Assembly (NCBI GenBank): GCA_964605365.1
Contig: CAZSCF010000014.1
Location: forward strand, 1 to 18,257
Source: CAZSCF01 sp964605365
Lineage (GTDB): Bacteria > Patescibacteriota > Minisyncoccia > Moranbacterales > UBA2206
Direction of reading: 5' to 3'
DNA length: 18,257 bases
Positions 1 to 8,856 of this stretch are shown piece by piece. The notes beneath the pieces were generated by a model. The model was not told the origin of the DNA, did no database searches, and saw nothing but the letters and a program-made list of their open reading frames with translations. The position numbers and the translations under genes are program-made. Numbering within the stretch: position 1 is the stretch's first letter; each line of letters starts with the position of its first letter.

Positions 1-536
1 CATTTATCCTGCTCATAAATATATTCTATCGGATCTTCAATGGTAATAATATTCTTTTCCTGTTTTTTATTTATTTCATTTATCAATGATGCCAATGTTG
101 TCGATTTTCCGTGCCCTACCGGCCCAACTACCAAAAATAATCCCTGAGAACAATTCGTGATATCATAAAAAATATCCGGAATATTAAGTTCTTTAAATGT
201 TTTTATCTCCTTTGGAATCAATCTGAAAGCCATACTTAAATAACCTTGCTGAAAAAAAGCGTTAACTCGAAATCTGGCCTTATCTTCAAGATTATAAGAA
301 AAATCAACATGTCCGTTTTTTATCAACTTTTCTTTTTCCTTTTCATTGATAATCGCATCTCCGATATCTCTCGTATCGGCTGGAGTCAAGATGTCGCTCT
401 GACTTATAGGAATAAGCTTTCCGTCAACCCTGAGAGTAGGATATCTCCCAACTGTCAAATGCAAATCCGAAGCTCCTTGCCCGGCCACCATGCGCAGAAG
501 GCCTTTTATTTTTTGTTCGGAATGAGCCGTTCTCAT
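1..536 (-). CDS. pilT: PilT-like type IV pilus retraction ATPase (N-terminal part, cut by window edge)
   Basis: The reading frame starts at ATG 536 and runs off the left edge after about 178 residues. PilT is a hexameric cytoplasmic ATPase that drives pilus retraction. Visible are the N-terminal PAS-like segment with the family motif GASDLHLTVG (residues 21-30), the Walker A loop GPVGHGKST (138-146) and the start of the Asp-box region, IITIEDPIEY (163-172), which closely matches the same block in the PilB encoded upstream. The Walker A loop is GPVGHGKST instead of the usual GPTGSGKST; the phosphate-binding G, K and S/T residues are kept. The start lies 11 bases after the stop of the response-regulator gene, so the two are probably co-transcribed. 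There is no Shine-Dalgarno site. The missing C-terminal half would carry Walker B and the His box, so retraction ATPase is preferred over a second PilB because the N-terminus is short and PilT-like. Confidence 0.93.
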   Translation of the reverse strand, partial: MRTAHSEQKIKGLLRMVAGQGASDLHLTVGRYPTLRVDGKLIPISQSDILTPADTRDIGDAIINEKEKEKLIKNGHVDFSYNLEDKARFRVNAFFQQGYLSMAFRLIPKEIKTFKELNIPDIFYDITNCSQGLFLVVGPVGHGKSTTLASLINEINKKQEKNIITIEDPIEYIYEQDK

Positions 537-547
537 ATATTTTAAGT

Positions 548-937
548 TTATTTTTTAAGATCTTCAGCTTTTGAATTTAGGCAAATCTTTATCTTTTCCA
601 AAACTTCCGATGGAGTAAAATGTGATTTTATCAGATAATCACTGGCACCCAAACCTAGCCCCTCATTAATTTCCTCCTTTTGACTTAAATTGGTCAAAAG
701 AATTATGGGAATAGTTTTTAAATTTTCATCTTTTTTTATTTTACGCAAAACTTCTATACCATCCATATACGGCATAATGATATCCAAAAGAATAAGATCG
801 GGGCGGACATTTTCGAGTTTTTTCATCGCTTCGACCCCATTTCTGGCCTCAATTACTTCATAGCCTTCCTGGGATAATTTTGTATGATAAATATCTAACA
901 CAAAAGAATCGTCCTCTACCACTAATATTTTCGTCAT
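548..937 (-). CDS. Single-domain response regulator (CheY/PilG/PilH-like)
   Basis: This 129-residue protein is a complete receiver domain and nothing else. The acidic pair follows the first strand (ILVVEDD, D9-D10), the phospho-acceptor is D52 in LILLDIIMP, the switch threonine is T82 in PIILLTN, and the conserved lysine is K104 in YLIKSH. I start at ATG 937, since the receiver fold begins there; an in-frame TTG at 970 would add 11 residues unlike the family. It sits between pilB and pilT in the pilus operon. Stand-alone receivers near pilus ATPases (PilG, PilH in the Pil-Chp system) are known to tune pilus extension and retraction, so a role in pilus control is likely but inferred. No histidine kinase is in the window, so the phosphodonor is unknown. 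Confidence 0.93.
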   Translation of the reverse strand: MTKILVVEDDSFVLDIYHTKLSQEGYEVIEARNGVEAMKKLENVRPDLILLDIIMPYMDGIEVLRKIKKDENLKTIPIILLTNLSQKEEINEGLGLGASDYLIKSHFTPSEVLEKIKICLNSKAEDLKK

Positions 938-1032
938 ATTTTTAATACGCAACTCTTTTGCTCCCTTCAAAAAAGTTTTTGTTATTTAAATTATAAAAAA
1001 TATTTTTTAGCATTTTTTAACAGATTCTATTT

Positions 1033-2715
1033 TCATTCCTCTTTTTCTTCCTTGATAACATTAATGTCGATTTCCGTTACTCTCTCAACTTCTTCTATGG
1101 TTGTTAATCCTTTTAAAACCTTTAGTAACCCATCCTGTTTTATGCTTAAAATACCCGCCTTGTCTCTTTCTCCTTCAATTAAATTTTCATTGCCGGATTT
1201 TTCAATCATTATATTCTGAATTTTTTCTGAAACTGGCACAACCTCATAAATAGCTACTCGCCCCTTGAGTCCGGTTCCGTTGCAAACATCGCAACCTTTT
1301 CCGCGATAGACATCGATTCCCTTACTGATATCCAACCCGTATTTTTTTAGTTCTTCTTCGGATATATTTTTAATTTCATCCGCTATTTTATTCTTTATCA
1401 CTTCCGATATTTCTTCTTTTTCCCTACAATTATCGCAAATTCTTCTTACCAGCCTTTGTGCCATCACCAAACGAAGGGAAGATGAAAGCAAAAACGGTTC
1501 AATGCCCATATCTATAAGTCGCGCTATAGCCCCGATAGCAGTATTAGTATGTAAAGTTGAAAGCATAAGATGACCGGTCAGGGCAGCATGGACGGAAAGT
1601 TCGGCTGTTTCGCTATCCCTAATCTCACCTAGCATTATTATATTTGGATCTTGACGCAAGATAGTTCGCAAACCGCTGGCAAAAGTATAACCAATTTCAG
1701 GATTGACCTGACTTTGATTCAATCCTTCCAAATTATATTCTATCGGATCTTCAAGTGTAATTATGTTTCGTTCTTCATTATTTAAAATTTTTAAAAGTGC
1801 GTATAAAGTCGTAGATTTTCCGCTACCGGTTGGTCCGGTTATTAAAATCATTCCGAAAGATTCTTTTATGGCCTTTTTAATATTTTCCATGGCTGTCCCC
1901 AGCAGCCCCAATGTCTCAATATTAACCAACCCTTCTTCTTTATCCAAGATTCGAAGAACTACCTTTTCTCCATTTATCACCGGAAGGCTCGAAACACGAA
2001 AATCTATTTGGCTTCCACGAAGATTGAATCTAAATCTGCCATCTTGTGGTTTTCTTTTTTCATCAATCTTCAGACTGGACATTATTTTTATTCTGGAAAT
2101 AACTGCCGGTCCTATTTCTATGGGAATCATGAGTCCTATACGCAGCATTCCGTCTACCCTGAATCTCACTCTGTAATCACCATCGAGCGGCTCGATATGA
2201 ATATCACTAGCATTGCCCTCAATGGCATGAGCCATAATGACTTCCACCAATTTTGCAACCGGAGCATCCTTTAAAATTTCCTCCACCCGTTTTTCAACGC
2301 TTTTGTCCTTTTTTGCTTTAAAATTCTGTCCTTGAGCCACTTCTTCCCTGAATGATTCGACCGCTTCCTGAACCATTTCATTCGCGCCGGCATAGTTTTT
2401 CATTATTTCCTCAAAAACACTTTGCGAAGTCAGGTAAATTTCCGTTTCCAGATTGTCTTTTTCCGCCATGAACCGCAAAACATTAAAAACATTCATATCT
2501 TCGGGATCCAAAATGGCTACTTTTATTAAATTGTCTTTTTTTTCAAAAACAACTACATTATTTTTCTTCGCGACCTCCTCCGGAATTATGTTTACAATAC
2601 TGCCTTTTAAATTTTTAGGCGCTTTTTCAAGAAATTTAATTCCAAAAACGCCGGCCTTTTCTTTTATGGCCTCTATTTCCTCTGGATCTTCTTTTTTTAT
2701 CTTTTTATTATCCAT
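1033..2715 (-). CDS. pilB: PilB/GspE-type pilus assembly ATPase
   Basis: This 560-residue protein powers pilin polymerisation at the inner membrane. The N-terminal GspE/MshEN-like domain covers about residues 20-110. The secretion ATPase core follows, with the Asp box SDIHIEPL (170-177), Walker A GPTGSGKST (294-302), Walker B IIMLGEIRD (359-367) and the His box GHLMLSTLHT (381-390). A tetracysteine zinc motif, C427/C430 and C475/C478, is typical of PilB/GspE and separates it from PilT. Length is normal for the family. It begins at ATG 2715 without a Shine-Dalgarno site, about 110 bases after the pilO-like gene, and precedes the response regulator on the same strand. The C-terminal KGLTTIEEVERVT is also characteristic. 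Confidence in the family is very high; the choice of PilB over GspE rests on the pilMNO neighbours. Confidence 0.97.
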   Translation of the reverse strand: MDNKKIKKEDPEEIEAIKEKAGVFGIKFLEKAPKNLKGSIVNIIPEEVAKKNNVVVFEKKDNLIKVAILDPEDMNVFNVLRFMAEKDNLETEIYLTSQSVFEEIMKNYAGANEMVQEAVESFREEVAQGQNFKAKKDKSVEKRVEEILKDAPVAKLVEVIMAHAIEGNASDIHIEPLDGDYRVRFRVDGMLRIGLMIPIEIGPAVISRIKIMSSLKIDEKRKPQDGRFRFNLRGSQIDFRVSSLPVINGEKVVLRILDKEEGLVNIETLGLLGTAMENIKKAIKESFGMILITGPTGSGKSTTLYALLKILNNEERNIITLEDPIEYNLEGLNQSQVNPEIGYTFASGLRTILRQDPNIIMLGEIRDSETAELSVHAALTGHLMLSTLHTNTAIGAIARLIDMGIEPFLLSSSLRLVMAQRLVRRICDNCREKEEISEVIKNKIADEIKNISEEELKKYGLDISKGIDVYRGKGCDVCNGTGLKGRVAIYEVVPVSEKIQNIMIEKSGNENLIEGERDKAGILSIKQDGLLKVLKGLTTIEEVERVTEIDINVIKEEKEE

Positions 2716-2827
2716 TAATTGGTCAATACATATTCACGAATTCGGCATTACAACACTAAAAAAATTATATTTTGAAACCATACTACATCTGCACAAACTT
2801 CGTCTTTTAATTAAAATCAAAACACCG

Positions 2828-3556
2828 TTAAGGCAAAAAGGGATTTGTTTTTCCCGTCTGACCGGTATTTATTTCGAAAAAATTAGTTTTTGCGTTGTTT
2901 GTAATTTCATCTATTATTGACATATTGAATCCTCCGCTACTCAAAACATTCTCGCTAACATTGGTAACGGTAATCTTATCCAAATATCCGAATCCTAAAA
3001 CCATCTCGGCCCGCAATAGTCCCAAGTCAACACCTTCATTGTCCAATATCTTGGAAATTTTTAAAGAAACAACCTCGTTAGAACGTTGCATCTTTCTTGT
3101 TTTTTCCAAAAAAGTTTTTATCTGTTCGTAGCTGCCCACAATGGAAACTTCTACATCAATTGTTTTTATGGCATTAACTGTCAGCTGAGAATTTGCATCT
3201 CCTTCTGCTGCCACATCCGGAAGAACCGTTTTATTTACCGGAACTAATTCCAAATCAATGCTTGCAACACCCGCTTCAGAAGCAATCGCATCCAAATTAT
3301 TTATGATATCCTCCTCCTGCTTATTTATCGGGATATACCTTAATAAAATATTTTGCTTTTCCGTATTGGCTGTCAATTCTTGCTTAAACTCGTTTGCTTT
3401 TTTTATCTTATCCATAGTCTGATTCATTTCCTGTCCGGCTTTTTTCAGACTTGCGAAAACACCTTTTACCTCCAAAACTTTAGGCAAAAGCATTCCGATA
3501 GTAGCAATAATCAATACGATTATTGTAATGGGAGCTATTAATAGTTTCAACTTCAT
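2828..3556 (-). CDS. pilO: PilO-like pilus alignment protein
   Basis: This 242-residue protein has a short cytoplasmic start, one transmembrane helix (about residues 4-25), a coiled-coil stretch rich in K, E and Q (about 35-70), and a periplasmic or extracytoplasmic domain of mixed strand and helix. This is the plan of PilO, which pairs with PilN and links cytoplasmic PilM to the envelope part of the machine. I start at ATG 3556 because the hydrophobic helix follows at once; an in-frame TTG at 3589 would add 11 residues. It lies directly after pilN and before pilB on the same strand. Sequence motifs are weak, as usual for PilO, so the call rests on topology plus gene order. A -10-like TATAAT inside the palindrome at 3576-3587 could give it an internal promoter. 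Confidence 0.8.
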   Translation of the reverse strand: MKLKLLIAPITIIVLIIATIGMLLPKVLEVKGVFASLKKAGQEMNQTMDKIKKANEFKQELTANTEKQNILLRYIPINKQEEDIINNLDAIASEAGVASIDLELVPVNKTVLPDVAAEGDANSQLTVNAIKTIDVEVSIVGSYEQIKTFLEKTRKMQRSNEVVSLKISKILDNEGVDLGLLRAEMVLGFGYLDKITVTNVSENVLSSGGFNMSIIDEITNNAKTNFFEINTGQTGKTNPFLP

Positions 3557-3697
3557 ATTTAATGATGAAATTCTGGCATTATAATGCAATTTATAATGGC
3601 AAAATTTTAATTAAAATACTAATTATGTTTTGATCAAAATCATTTAAGAATATGATTCAGTTAAAATTTTAGCTAGAAGCAATTTCTTAATTGTCTA

Positions 3698-4213
3698 TTA
3701 ATTAATTGTGGTTTTTATCAAAAAACTGATTTTTCCATCTTTTTTGCTTATACTGGAAACATTAACATTTGAAAAATATTCAGAACTTTTAAAATTCAGG
3801 ATTTGTCTGGCCGCAACATTATAATTATTCGCTTCTCCCGTCAAAATCAAAGATTTTGATTTCTCGTTATACTCGTACGATGAAAAATAAATTCCATCCA
3901 CGGTAACACCCTGAAGTTTTTCCAAGCTTTCGAGCGCATTATTTTTTGCTTTAATCAAAGAATCGGCCAATAGTAATCTAGTCTGAAAATCAAAAATATC
4001 CTTGCCATTACCTTCTTTCATATTTTTTTCCTTGTCAGTCTTTTCAAGATTGATTGCCTCCGTCTTTTTTTCCAGTCTTTTCTGATAGACAACTAAGCCG
4101 CCATAAATACCCGTCCAAACCAACGCTATTCCCACTAAATAAATCAGGCCCTTTTTAAAAGGAAACTTGTTTCTTTGGCTTTCATCTGAAGTGGTTAAAT
4201 TTATATTTACCAT
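3698..4213 (-). CDS. pilN: PilN-like pilus assembly protein
   Basis: This 171-residue protein begins with the short conserved segment MVNINLTTSDE, which in the family binds a groove on PilM, then has one transmembrane helix (about residues 24-43), a charged linker, and a small domain (about 75-171) resembling the PilN ferredoxin-like fold, with the motif LEKLQGVTVDGIYFSSYEY. PilN anchors PilM to the membrane and pairs with PilO. The ATG lies 19 bases after the pilM stop, and the pilO-like gene follows, giving the usual M-N-O order. The start lacks a Shine-Dalgarno site. No PilP gene follows, as expected for bacteria that lack an outer-membrane secretin. Confidence 0.87.
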   Translation of the reverse strand: MVNINLTTSDESQRNKFPFKKGLIYLVGIALVWTGIYGGLVVYQKRLEKKTEAINLEKTDKEKNMKEGNGKDIFDFQTRLLLADSLIKAKNNALESLEKLQGVTVDGIYFSSYEYNEKSKSLILTGEANNYNVAARQILNFKSSEYFSNVNVSSISKKDGKISFLIKTTIN

Positions 4214-4232
4214 TGTTTTTGTTATTAAAAAA

Positions 4233-5330
4233 TTATTTTTTACTTTTCAAATATTCTTCCACGCCCTTAAGCGCTAAGCCAATCGAAACAGAAAAGCGGG
4301 TTTTAAGTTCGTTTAATTTTGGCTCCAACTCTCGAGGATACCCTATTCGACTCAAAGGATCGCCGATCATTGTTTTTATTCCCAAAGCATTTTGAAAATA
4401 TTCATCAATACCTTTAAGTCCAGAAGTCCCTCCGGAAAGTATCAGCCCATCTATTTTCTTTTTTTCGCTATTTTTGTAATAAGCTTCGATAATCCTTTTA
4501 ATTTCATTAACAACAATTTCCATTGATGGAAAAGTTATTTTTGATTCCCCGGTAATAAAATTTTCTCCTCCCATTTTCAAGCTATCCGCCCTGGAGTCTT
4601 CAATATTTAGACTTTTAGCAATAGTTCTGGTAATATCCAATCCTCCGGAAGATACATTTCTGTTAACTTTTATCATGCCCTTTTCAACCAAAATTATATT
4701 GCAAACCCTTGCGCCCATATCTAAAATAATAAAATTGCCCTGATCATTTCCGATAAGAGCTCTGGTCATAGAAAAACCTTCAATTTCAATGGATTTTAAT
4801 TTTAAATCCAAATCTTTTATCAATTCCTCATATTTCCCCACTTTATTCTTAGGAGCAGCTACCAATAAAACTTGAATTTTTCTGGAAACTTCGTTTTTTT
4901 CTTGTTCGGAATTATTCACAACAACCTGATCTGACGGTTTTTTCAGATTATTTTTACTTGATTCAGCTACATCCCAACTCAAAACTACTTCTTCTAGCGG
5001 AACTGGCACATACTTATGTGCTTCAAATCTTATGGCCTGATTTAGATCTTCCTTTTCCATCTCAGGAAACTCAATAAGTGTTATTAGAGAACCCGATGAA
5101 GAAATAGATACGAAAGCATCTTTAGACTTGAATTTTCCTTCTTGAATAATTTTAGATATATATCTTCTCCACAAAGCCAAAGAGTCTTTTTCTTTAACCA
5201 ATTCTTCCAAATAAACCCAACCGTAATTGGATAATACTGGCTTGTTGCCATCCAATCCCAATTCGACTATCTTTATCGATGATGTTCCTATATCAATTCC
5301 CAAAAAATATTTTTTTCCAAACCCAAACAT
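4233..5330 (-). CDS. pilM: PilM actin-like pilus assembly ATPase
   Basis: This 365-residue cytoplasmic protein has the actin/FtsA fold of PilM, which binds nucleotide and the PilN N-terminus. The phosphate-1 loop is GIDIGTSSIKIVEL (11-24), the PilM hallmark FEAHKYVPVPLEEVVLSWDV spans 102-121, the phosphate-2 strand is IILDMGA (201-207), and the adenosine motif is LILSGGTSGLKG (296-307). A polar stretch at about 122-150 looks like a loop insertion. It is the first gene of the pilus operon and is divergent from clpC. A TATAAT box on the minus strand (5346-5341) ends 10 bases before the ATG, so the transcript leader would be only a few bases. No Shine-Dalgarno site is present, which fits a nearly leaderless mRNA. 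Confidence 0.96.
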   Translation of the reverse strand: MFGFGKKYFLGIDIGTSSIKIVELGLDGNKPVLSNYGWVYLEELVKEKDSLALWRRYISKIIQEGKFKSKDAFVSISSSGSLITLIEFPEMEKEDLNQAIRFEAHKYVPVPLEEVVLSWDVAESSKNNLKKPSDQVVVNNSEQEKNEVSRKIQVLLVAAPKNKVGKYEELIKDLDLKLKSIEIEGFSMTRALIGNDQGNFIILDMGARVCNIILVEKGMIKVNRNVSSGGLDITRTIAKSLNIEDSRADSLKMGGENFITGESKITFPSMEIVVNEIKRIIEAYYKNSEKKKIDGLILSGGTSGLKGIDEYFQNALGIKTMIGDPLSRIGYPRELEPKLNELKTRFSVSIGLALKGVEEYLKSKK

Positions 5331-5340
5331 TTTTGTTTTT

Positions 5341-5346
5341 ATTATA
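5341..5346 (-). promoter_or_regulatory. Candidate -10 box of the pil operon
   Basis: On the minus strand this is a perfect TATAAT, followed by 10 bases and the pilM ATG. No good -35 box is seen at 16-18 bases upstream, so the call rests on the -10 match and position alone. Confidence 0.4.
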
Positions 5347-5420
5347 AAGACAACTTTTTAAAAGATATTTTACTGATATTAAATATACCATAAATCCAAA
5401 AAAAGAACTAGAGAAAAAAG

Positions 5421-5429
5421 TTATCCACA
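5421..5429 (+). promoter_or_regulatory. Perfect DnaA box
   Basis: TTATCCACA is the exact high-affinity DnaA box consensus. It is the only perfect copy I noticed and lies in the 222-base gap between the divergent pilM and clpC starts. A lone box does not make an origin. It could be chance in AT-rich DNA or a DnaA regulatory site. Confidence 0.4.
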
Positions 5430-5517
5430 GGTGTAAAGTCGTATAAGCGCAACTAATCTCTGCAAAAAACTTAAGCAACACACATTAGTAAAACGCGATT
5501 ACCAGTTTTTCATCAAA

Positions 5518-5546
5518 TTGACATTCTTTTCTTTTGAAAATACACT
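5518..5546 (+). promoter_or_regulatory. clpC promoter, predicted leaderless
   Basis: A perfect -35 TTGACA (5518-5523), a 17-base spacer and a -10 TACACT (5541-5546) fit a housekeeping promoter. Only six bases separate the -10 box from the clpC ATG at 5553, so transcription should begin at or next to the start codon. The absence of any Shine-Dalgarno site agrees with a leaderless message. Confidence 0.7.
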
Positions 5547-5552
5547 GTATTC

Positions 5553-8045
5553 ATGACAAACAATGACTCCTTTGAACAAAAAAGAATATTTGCAAAACTC
5601 ACTGGTCATGCCAAAAAGTCTTTATCCAGGACCAGGTTTTTGGCACAAAAATTCGGTCATAATGAAATCGAAAACATCCATCTTCTTTTTGCCATTTTCT
5701 TGGAAAAAGGCAGCCTTGGAAGCAAAATAATGTCAGATTTTAATGTCAAAGAGAAGGATTTTGCTTTAATATTAAAAAAAACGACCCCGCGCCAAGATTT
5801 TACTGCAAGCAAACAACCACCTTTATCAAGAGAACTTAAACAGATATTAATCCGATCTCTTGTTGTAGCCAAAAAACTTAACTATCCATATGTAGGTACC
5901 GAACATTTAATTTGCGCCATTATAAATTCACAAGATCAAGCGGCAAAAAAAATCTTGTCTAAAATAAAAAACAAAACACCGCTAAAATCCGAAAAATCAA
6001 CCTTCCTTCCGGAAAATTTTATAGGTCCGTTCCCATCGTCAAACTTGCACGAAATTATTTTTTCAAAAAACAAAACAAACAGTATGACTGGCACACCGTT
6101 TATTGACAAATTTTGTCTTAATATGAATGAATATGTAAAAAAGAAAGACGAAATTATTGTCGGACGAGAAAAAGAATTGGAAAGAATAATCAACATCTTA
6201 GGAAGAAAAAATAAAAACAATCCGCTTCTCTTAGGAGAACCGGGAGTTGGAAAAACAGCCCTAGTAGTAGGTTTGGCAAAAATTATAAATTCCGGCGAAG
6301 TTCCATCCTTTCTTTTTGGTAAAAAAATAATGAGCCTGGACGTCGCCAATCTCATCGCCGGAACAAGTTTTCGAGGAGAGTTTGAACTTCGCCTTAAAGA
6401 GATAATAAGAGAAGCCAGTCTTAACAAAAACATTATTATCTTTATAGATGAATTGCACACCATAATCGGAGCTGGAAATATTAGCGGCAGCTTGGACTTG
6501 GCCAATATTATCAAGCCCGCGCTCGCCCGCGGTGAAATCCAAATAATCGGCGCTACAACTTTTTCTGAATATAAAAAACATATTGAAAAAGATGCCGCCT
6601 TGGAACGCAGGTTTCAGCCCGTTCAAATCAAAGAATCAACACCGGAAGAAACCGTTGAAATTCTCCTGGGAATAAAAAAACACTATGAAAAATTCCATAA
6701 TGTTTCCATATCAAACGATAATATATCCTTGATTGTCGATCTTAGTACGCACTATATTCAAAATCGCTTCTTACCAGACAAAGCCATTGACACATTGGAC
6801 GAAGCCGCTTCAAATGCAAGATCAAAAAATAATATTTCTGATTTTATGAAAGAAATTCAAAATACTGAAAATCAGAAAAAAACGCTCTTGGAAACAAAGG
6901 AATCGCTTGTTCTCGAAGAAAAATACGAGGAAGCTTTTAAAATAAAGAATGAAGAAAAAAAATTAGACAAAAAATTAATCGAGTTGCAATTAAAACAATC
7001 CCAAATTGAAAAAAGCCATCCAATTGAAATAAAAAGATCCGATATTTTGGAAACTATTTCTAAAATATCCGGCATCCCTCCAGCCAAACTTTCTCAAGAG
7101 AAAAATCTTAAAATAAAAAATATTCGGAACATTCTTTCATCTCGAATAATCGGTCAAAATGAAACAATCAAGAAGCTCACCGACGTTCTTTTACGTTCAC
7201 AATCAGGAATATCTTCTCCCGATCGTCCGCTTGGGTCATTTATTTTTTTAGGTCCAACGGGAGTTGGAAAAACTCTAACCGCCAAAATATTGGCCAAAGA
7301 ATTTTTTGGTCAAGAAAACCCGCTAATTAAAGTTGATATGAGCGAATTGATGGAAAAACATAGCGTTTCATCGCTGATCGGTTCTCCGGCTGGTTATATC
7401 GGATACGGAGAGGGTGGAAATTTGACGGAAAAAGTTAGACGCAATCCATATTCGGTGGTGCTTTTCGACGAAATAGAAAAAGCTCATCCGGACGCCTTAA
7501 ATATTTTGCTCCAAATTTTAGAAGATGGCGTTTTAACCGACGCGGAAGGCACACAAATTAGTTTTAAAAATACCATCATAATAATGACTTCTAATATCGG
7601 CACGGAAGACTTTTCCAGAGCTTCAAAAAAGATAGGTTTTGAAAGATCAAACAAGCAAAAAGAGTTTTCTAAAAAATTCAATGAAATAAAAGAACGCGTC
7701 TTTGAAGAACTTAAAACAAAAATAAGGACAGAACTGCTTAATCGCCTGGATTATATTTTAATTTTTAACGCTCTGGGAAGAGAGGAAATAAAAAAAATAG
7801 CTAGACTGGAGCTTAATAAATTTTCCGAACGCCTTGCCAAACAAAAAACTTCCTTGATTTTTGACAAAAATGTGATTGATTTTCTGGCTGAAAAAAGCCT
7901 GGCTGAAAACCAGGGCGCCAGGCTTGTCAGAAAAAATATCCAGGATTTAATCGAAAACAAAATCGCGGAGATGATTGTGTATGAGAAAGTTAAAAACAAC
8001 AAAATAAACCTGAGCATCACAAACAAAAAGTTAGTTATAAAATAA
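5553..8045 (+). CDS. clpC: ClpC-type AAA+ unfoldase with two ATPase domains
   Basis: This 830-residue Hsp100 protein unfolds substrates, probably for ClpP. The double Clp-N repeat covers residues 10-140. The first AAA+ domain has Walker A GEPGVGKT (228-235), Walker B IIIFIDE (294-300) and arginine fingers in LERRF (350-354). A short middle coiled coil with a UVR-like segment (about 440-485) is ClpC-like; the long ClpB middle domain is absent. The second AAA+ domain has GPTGVGKT (567-574), VVLFDE (635-640), pore loop GYIGYGEGG and sensor 2 GAR (788-790). The tripeptide IGF (694-696), just after the MTSNIG segment, sits where ClpC carries its ClpP-binding loop. The first pore loop has Phe (TSFRGEFE) where Tyr is common. 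No clpP lies in the window. It starts the plus-strand set clpC-comF-unknown. Confidence 0.96.
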   Translation: MTNNDSFEQKRIFAKLTGHAKKSLSRTRFLAQKFGHNEIENIHLLFAIFLEKGSLGSKIMSDFNVKEKDFALILKKTTPRQDFTASKQPPLSRELKQILIRSLVVAKKLNYPYVGTEHLICAIINSQDQAAKKILSKIKNKTPLKSEKSTFLPENFIGPFPSSNLHEIIFSKNKTNSMTGTPFIDKFCLNMNEYVKKKDEIIVGREKELERIINILGRKNKNNPLLLGEPGVGKTALVVGLAKIINSGEVPSFLFGKKIMSLDVANLIAGTSFRGEFELRLKEIIREASLNKNIIIFIDELHTIIGAGNISGSLDLANIIKPALARGEIQIIGATTFSEYKKHIEKDAALERRFQPVQIKESTPEETVEILLGIKKHYEKFHNVSISNDNISLIVDLSTHYIQNRFLPDKAIDTLDEAASNARSKNNISDFMKEIQNTENQKKTLLETKESLVLEEKYEEAFKIKNEEKKLDKKLIELQLKQSQIEKSHPIEIKRSDILETISKISGIPPAKLSQEKNLKIKNIRNILSSRIIGQNETIKKLTDVLLRSQSGISSPDRPLGSFIFLGPTGVGKTLTAKILAKEFFGQENPLIKVDMSELMEKHSVSSLIGSPAGYIGYGEGGNLTEKVRRNPYSVVLFDEIEKAHPDALNILLQILEDGVLTDAEGTQISFKNTIIIMTSNIGTEDFSRASKKIGFERSNKQKEFSKKFNEIKERVFEELKTKIRTELLNRLDYILIFNALGREEIKKIARLELNKFSERLAKQKTSLIFDKNVIDFLAEKSLAENQGARLVRKNIQDLIENKIAEMIVYEKVKNNKINLSITNKKLVIK

Positions 8046-8091
8046 AAAAATTTAAAGCAATTCGAAGCTCAATATTAGTTTAAAATTAATT

Positions 8092-8856
8092 TTGCCTGAA
8101 TTTTTAACAAAACTAAAATTACTTATTCTGGACACCCTTTTCCCCATTTCTTGTCTTTCCTGCGGACAAGACGGTTTTTGGCTTTGTGATGACTGTCTCC
8201 AAAAAATAACTATCTTAAATTTTCAAGTTTGTCCCAGATGCGAAAAATTTATCACGGAACAAGGCAATCTTTGTTATAATTGCAAAAATAATACCAAAAG
8301 AGAACCTTTTTATCTCGACGCCCTGGTTGTTGCCACCAAATATAAGGAAAGCAATATTTCCAAAATAATTCACACCTATAAATACAACTTCGTTCGAGAT
8401 CTTTCTGCGCCCTTGGGAGAAATTTTGATTAAAATTATTCTCAGAAGCAACCTCCCTTTGCCTGATTTTATTATTCCCGTGCCACTTCATTCTCGACGCT
8501 TAAGGTGGCGCGGTTTTAATCAGGCAGGATTAATAGCTGAAATTGTCAGCCAAAAATTAACTCCCGGATTTGAAATTCCCCTTTTGGATAACATATTAAT
8601 CAGAAACAAATATACTAGTCCGCAAATGAAAATTGGAAATTATTCAGATCGGAAAAAAAATATTCAAAACTCATTTCTTATCAGCAAATCATCGGTTGAA
8701 AAAATAAAAAATAAAAAAATTCTTATAGTTGATGATGTTGCCACAACTTCAGCTACTCTTTCAGAATGCGCCAAAATTCTAAAAGAAAGCGGTGCTAAAA
8801 AAGTTTTTGCCGCTGTCATCGCCAGACAAGAATTTTCCGCTAAGGTTGAACCTTAG
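8092..8856 (+). CDS. comFC: ComF family phosphoribosyltransferase-like protein
   Basis: This 254-residue protein has an N-terminal zinc ribbon with cysteine pairs C21/C24, C32/C35, C47/C50 and C61/C64, followed by a type I phosphoribosyltransferase domain. The signature IPVPLHSRRLRWRGFNQ spans 128-144 and the PRPP loop ILIVDDVATTSATL 210-223; the last part reads TTSAT where most members have TTGAT. ComFC supports DNA uptake in competent bacteria, which fits a genome with type IV pili, although its exact reaction is unsettled. The start is TTG 8092, since no in-frame ATG occurs before the zinc ribbon. It lies 46 bases after clpC on the same strand. The stop codon lies inside a palindrome (8838-8858). 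Confidence 0.92.
   Translation: MPEFLTKLKLLILDTLFPISCLSCGQDGFWLCDDCLQKITILNFQVCPRCEKFITEQGNLCYNCKNNTKREPFYLDALVVATKYKESNISKIIHTYKYNFVRDLSAPLGEILIKIILRSNLPLPDFIIPVPLHSRRLRWRGFNQAGLIAEIVSQKLTPGFEIPLLDNILIRNKYTSPQMKIGNYSDRKKNIQNSFLISKSSVEKIKNKKILIVDDVATTSATLSECAKILKESGAKKVFAAVIARQEFSAKVEP

Noticed and set aside
5293..5481. A 62-codon frame upstream of and overlapping pilM on the minus strand
   Set aside because: It lies in the divergent promoter region in another frame, starts from a non-ATG codon and has no recognisable product.
5331..5552. Possible replication origin, because of the DnaA box and AT-rich DNA
   Set aside because: Only one box is present, and there is no dnaA, dnaN or box cluster.
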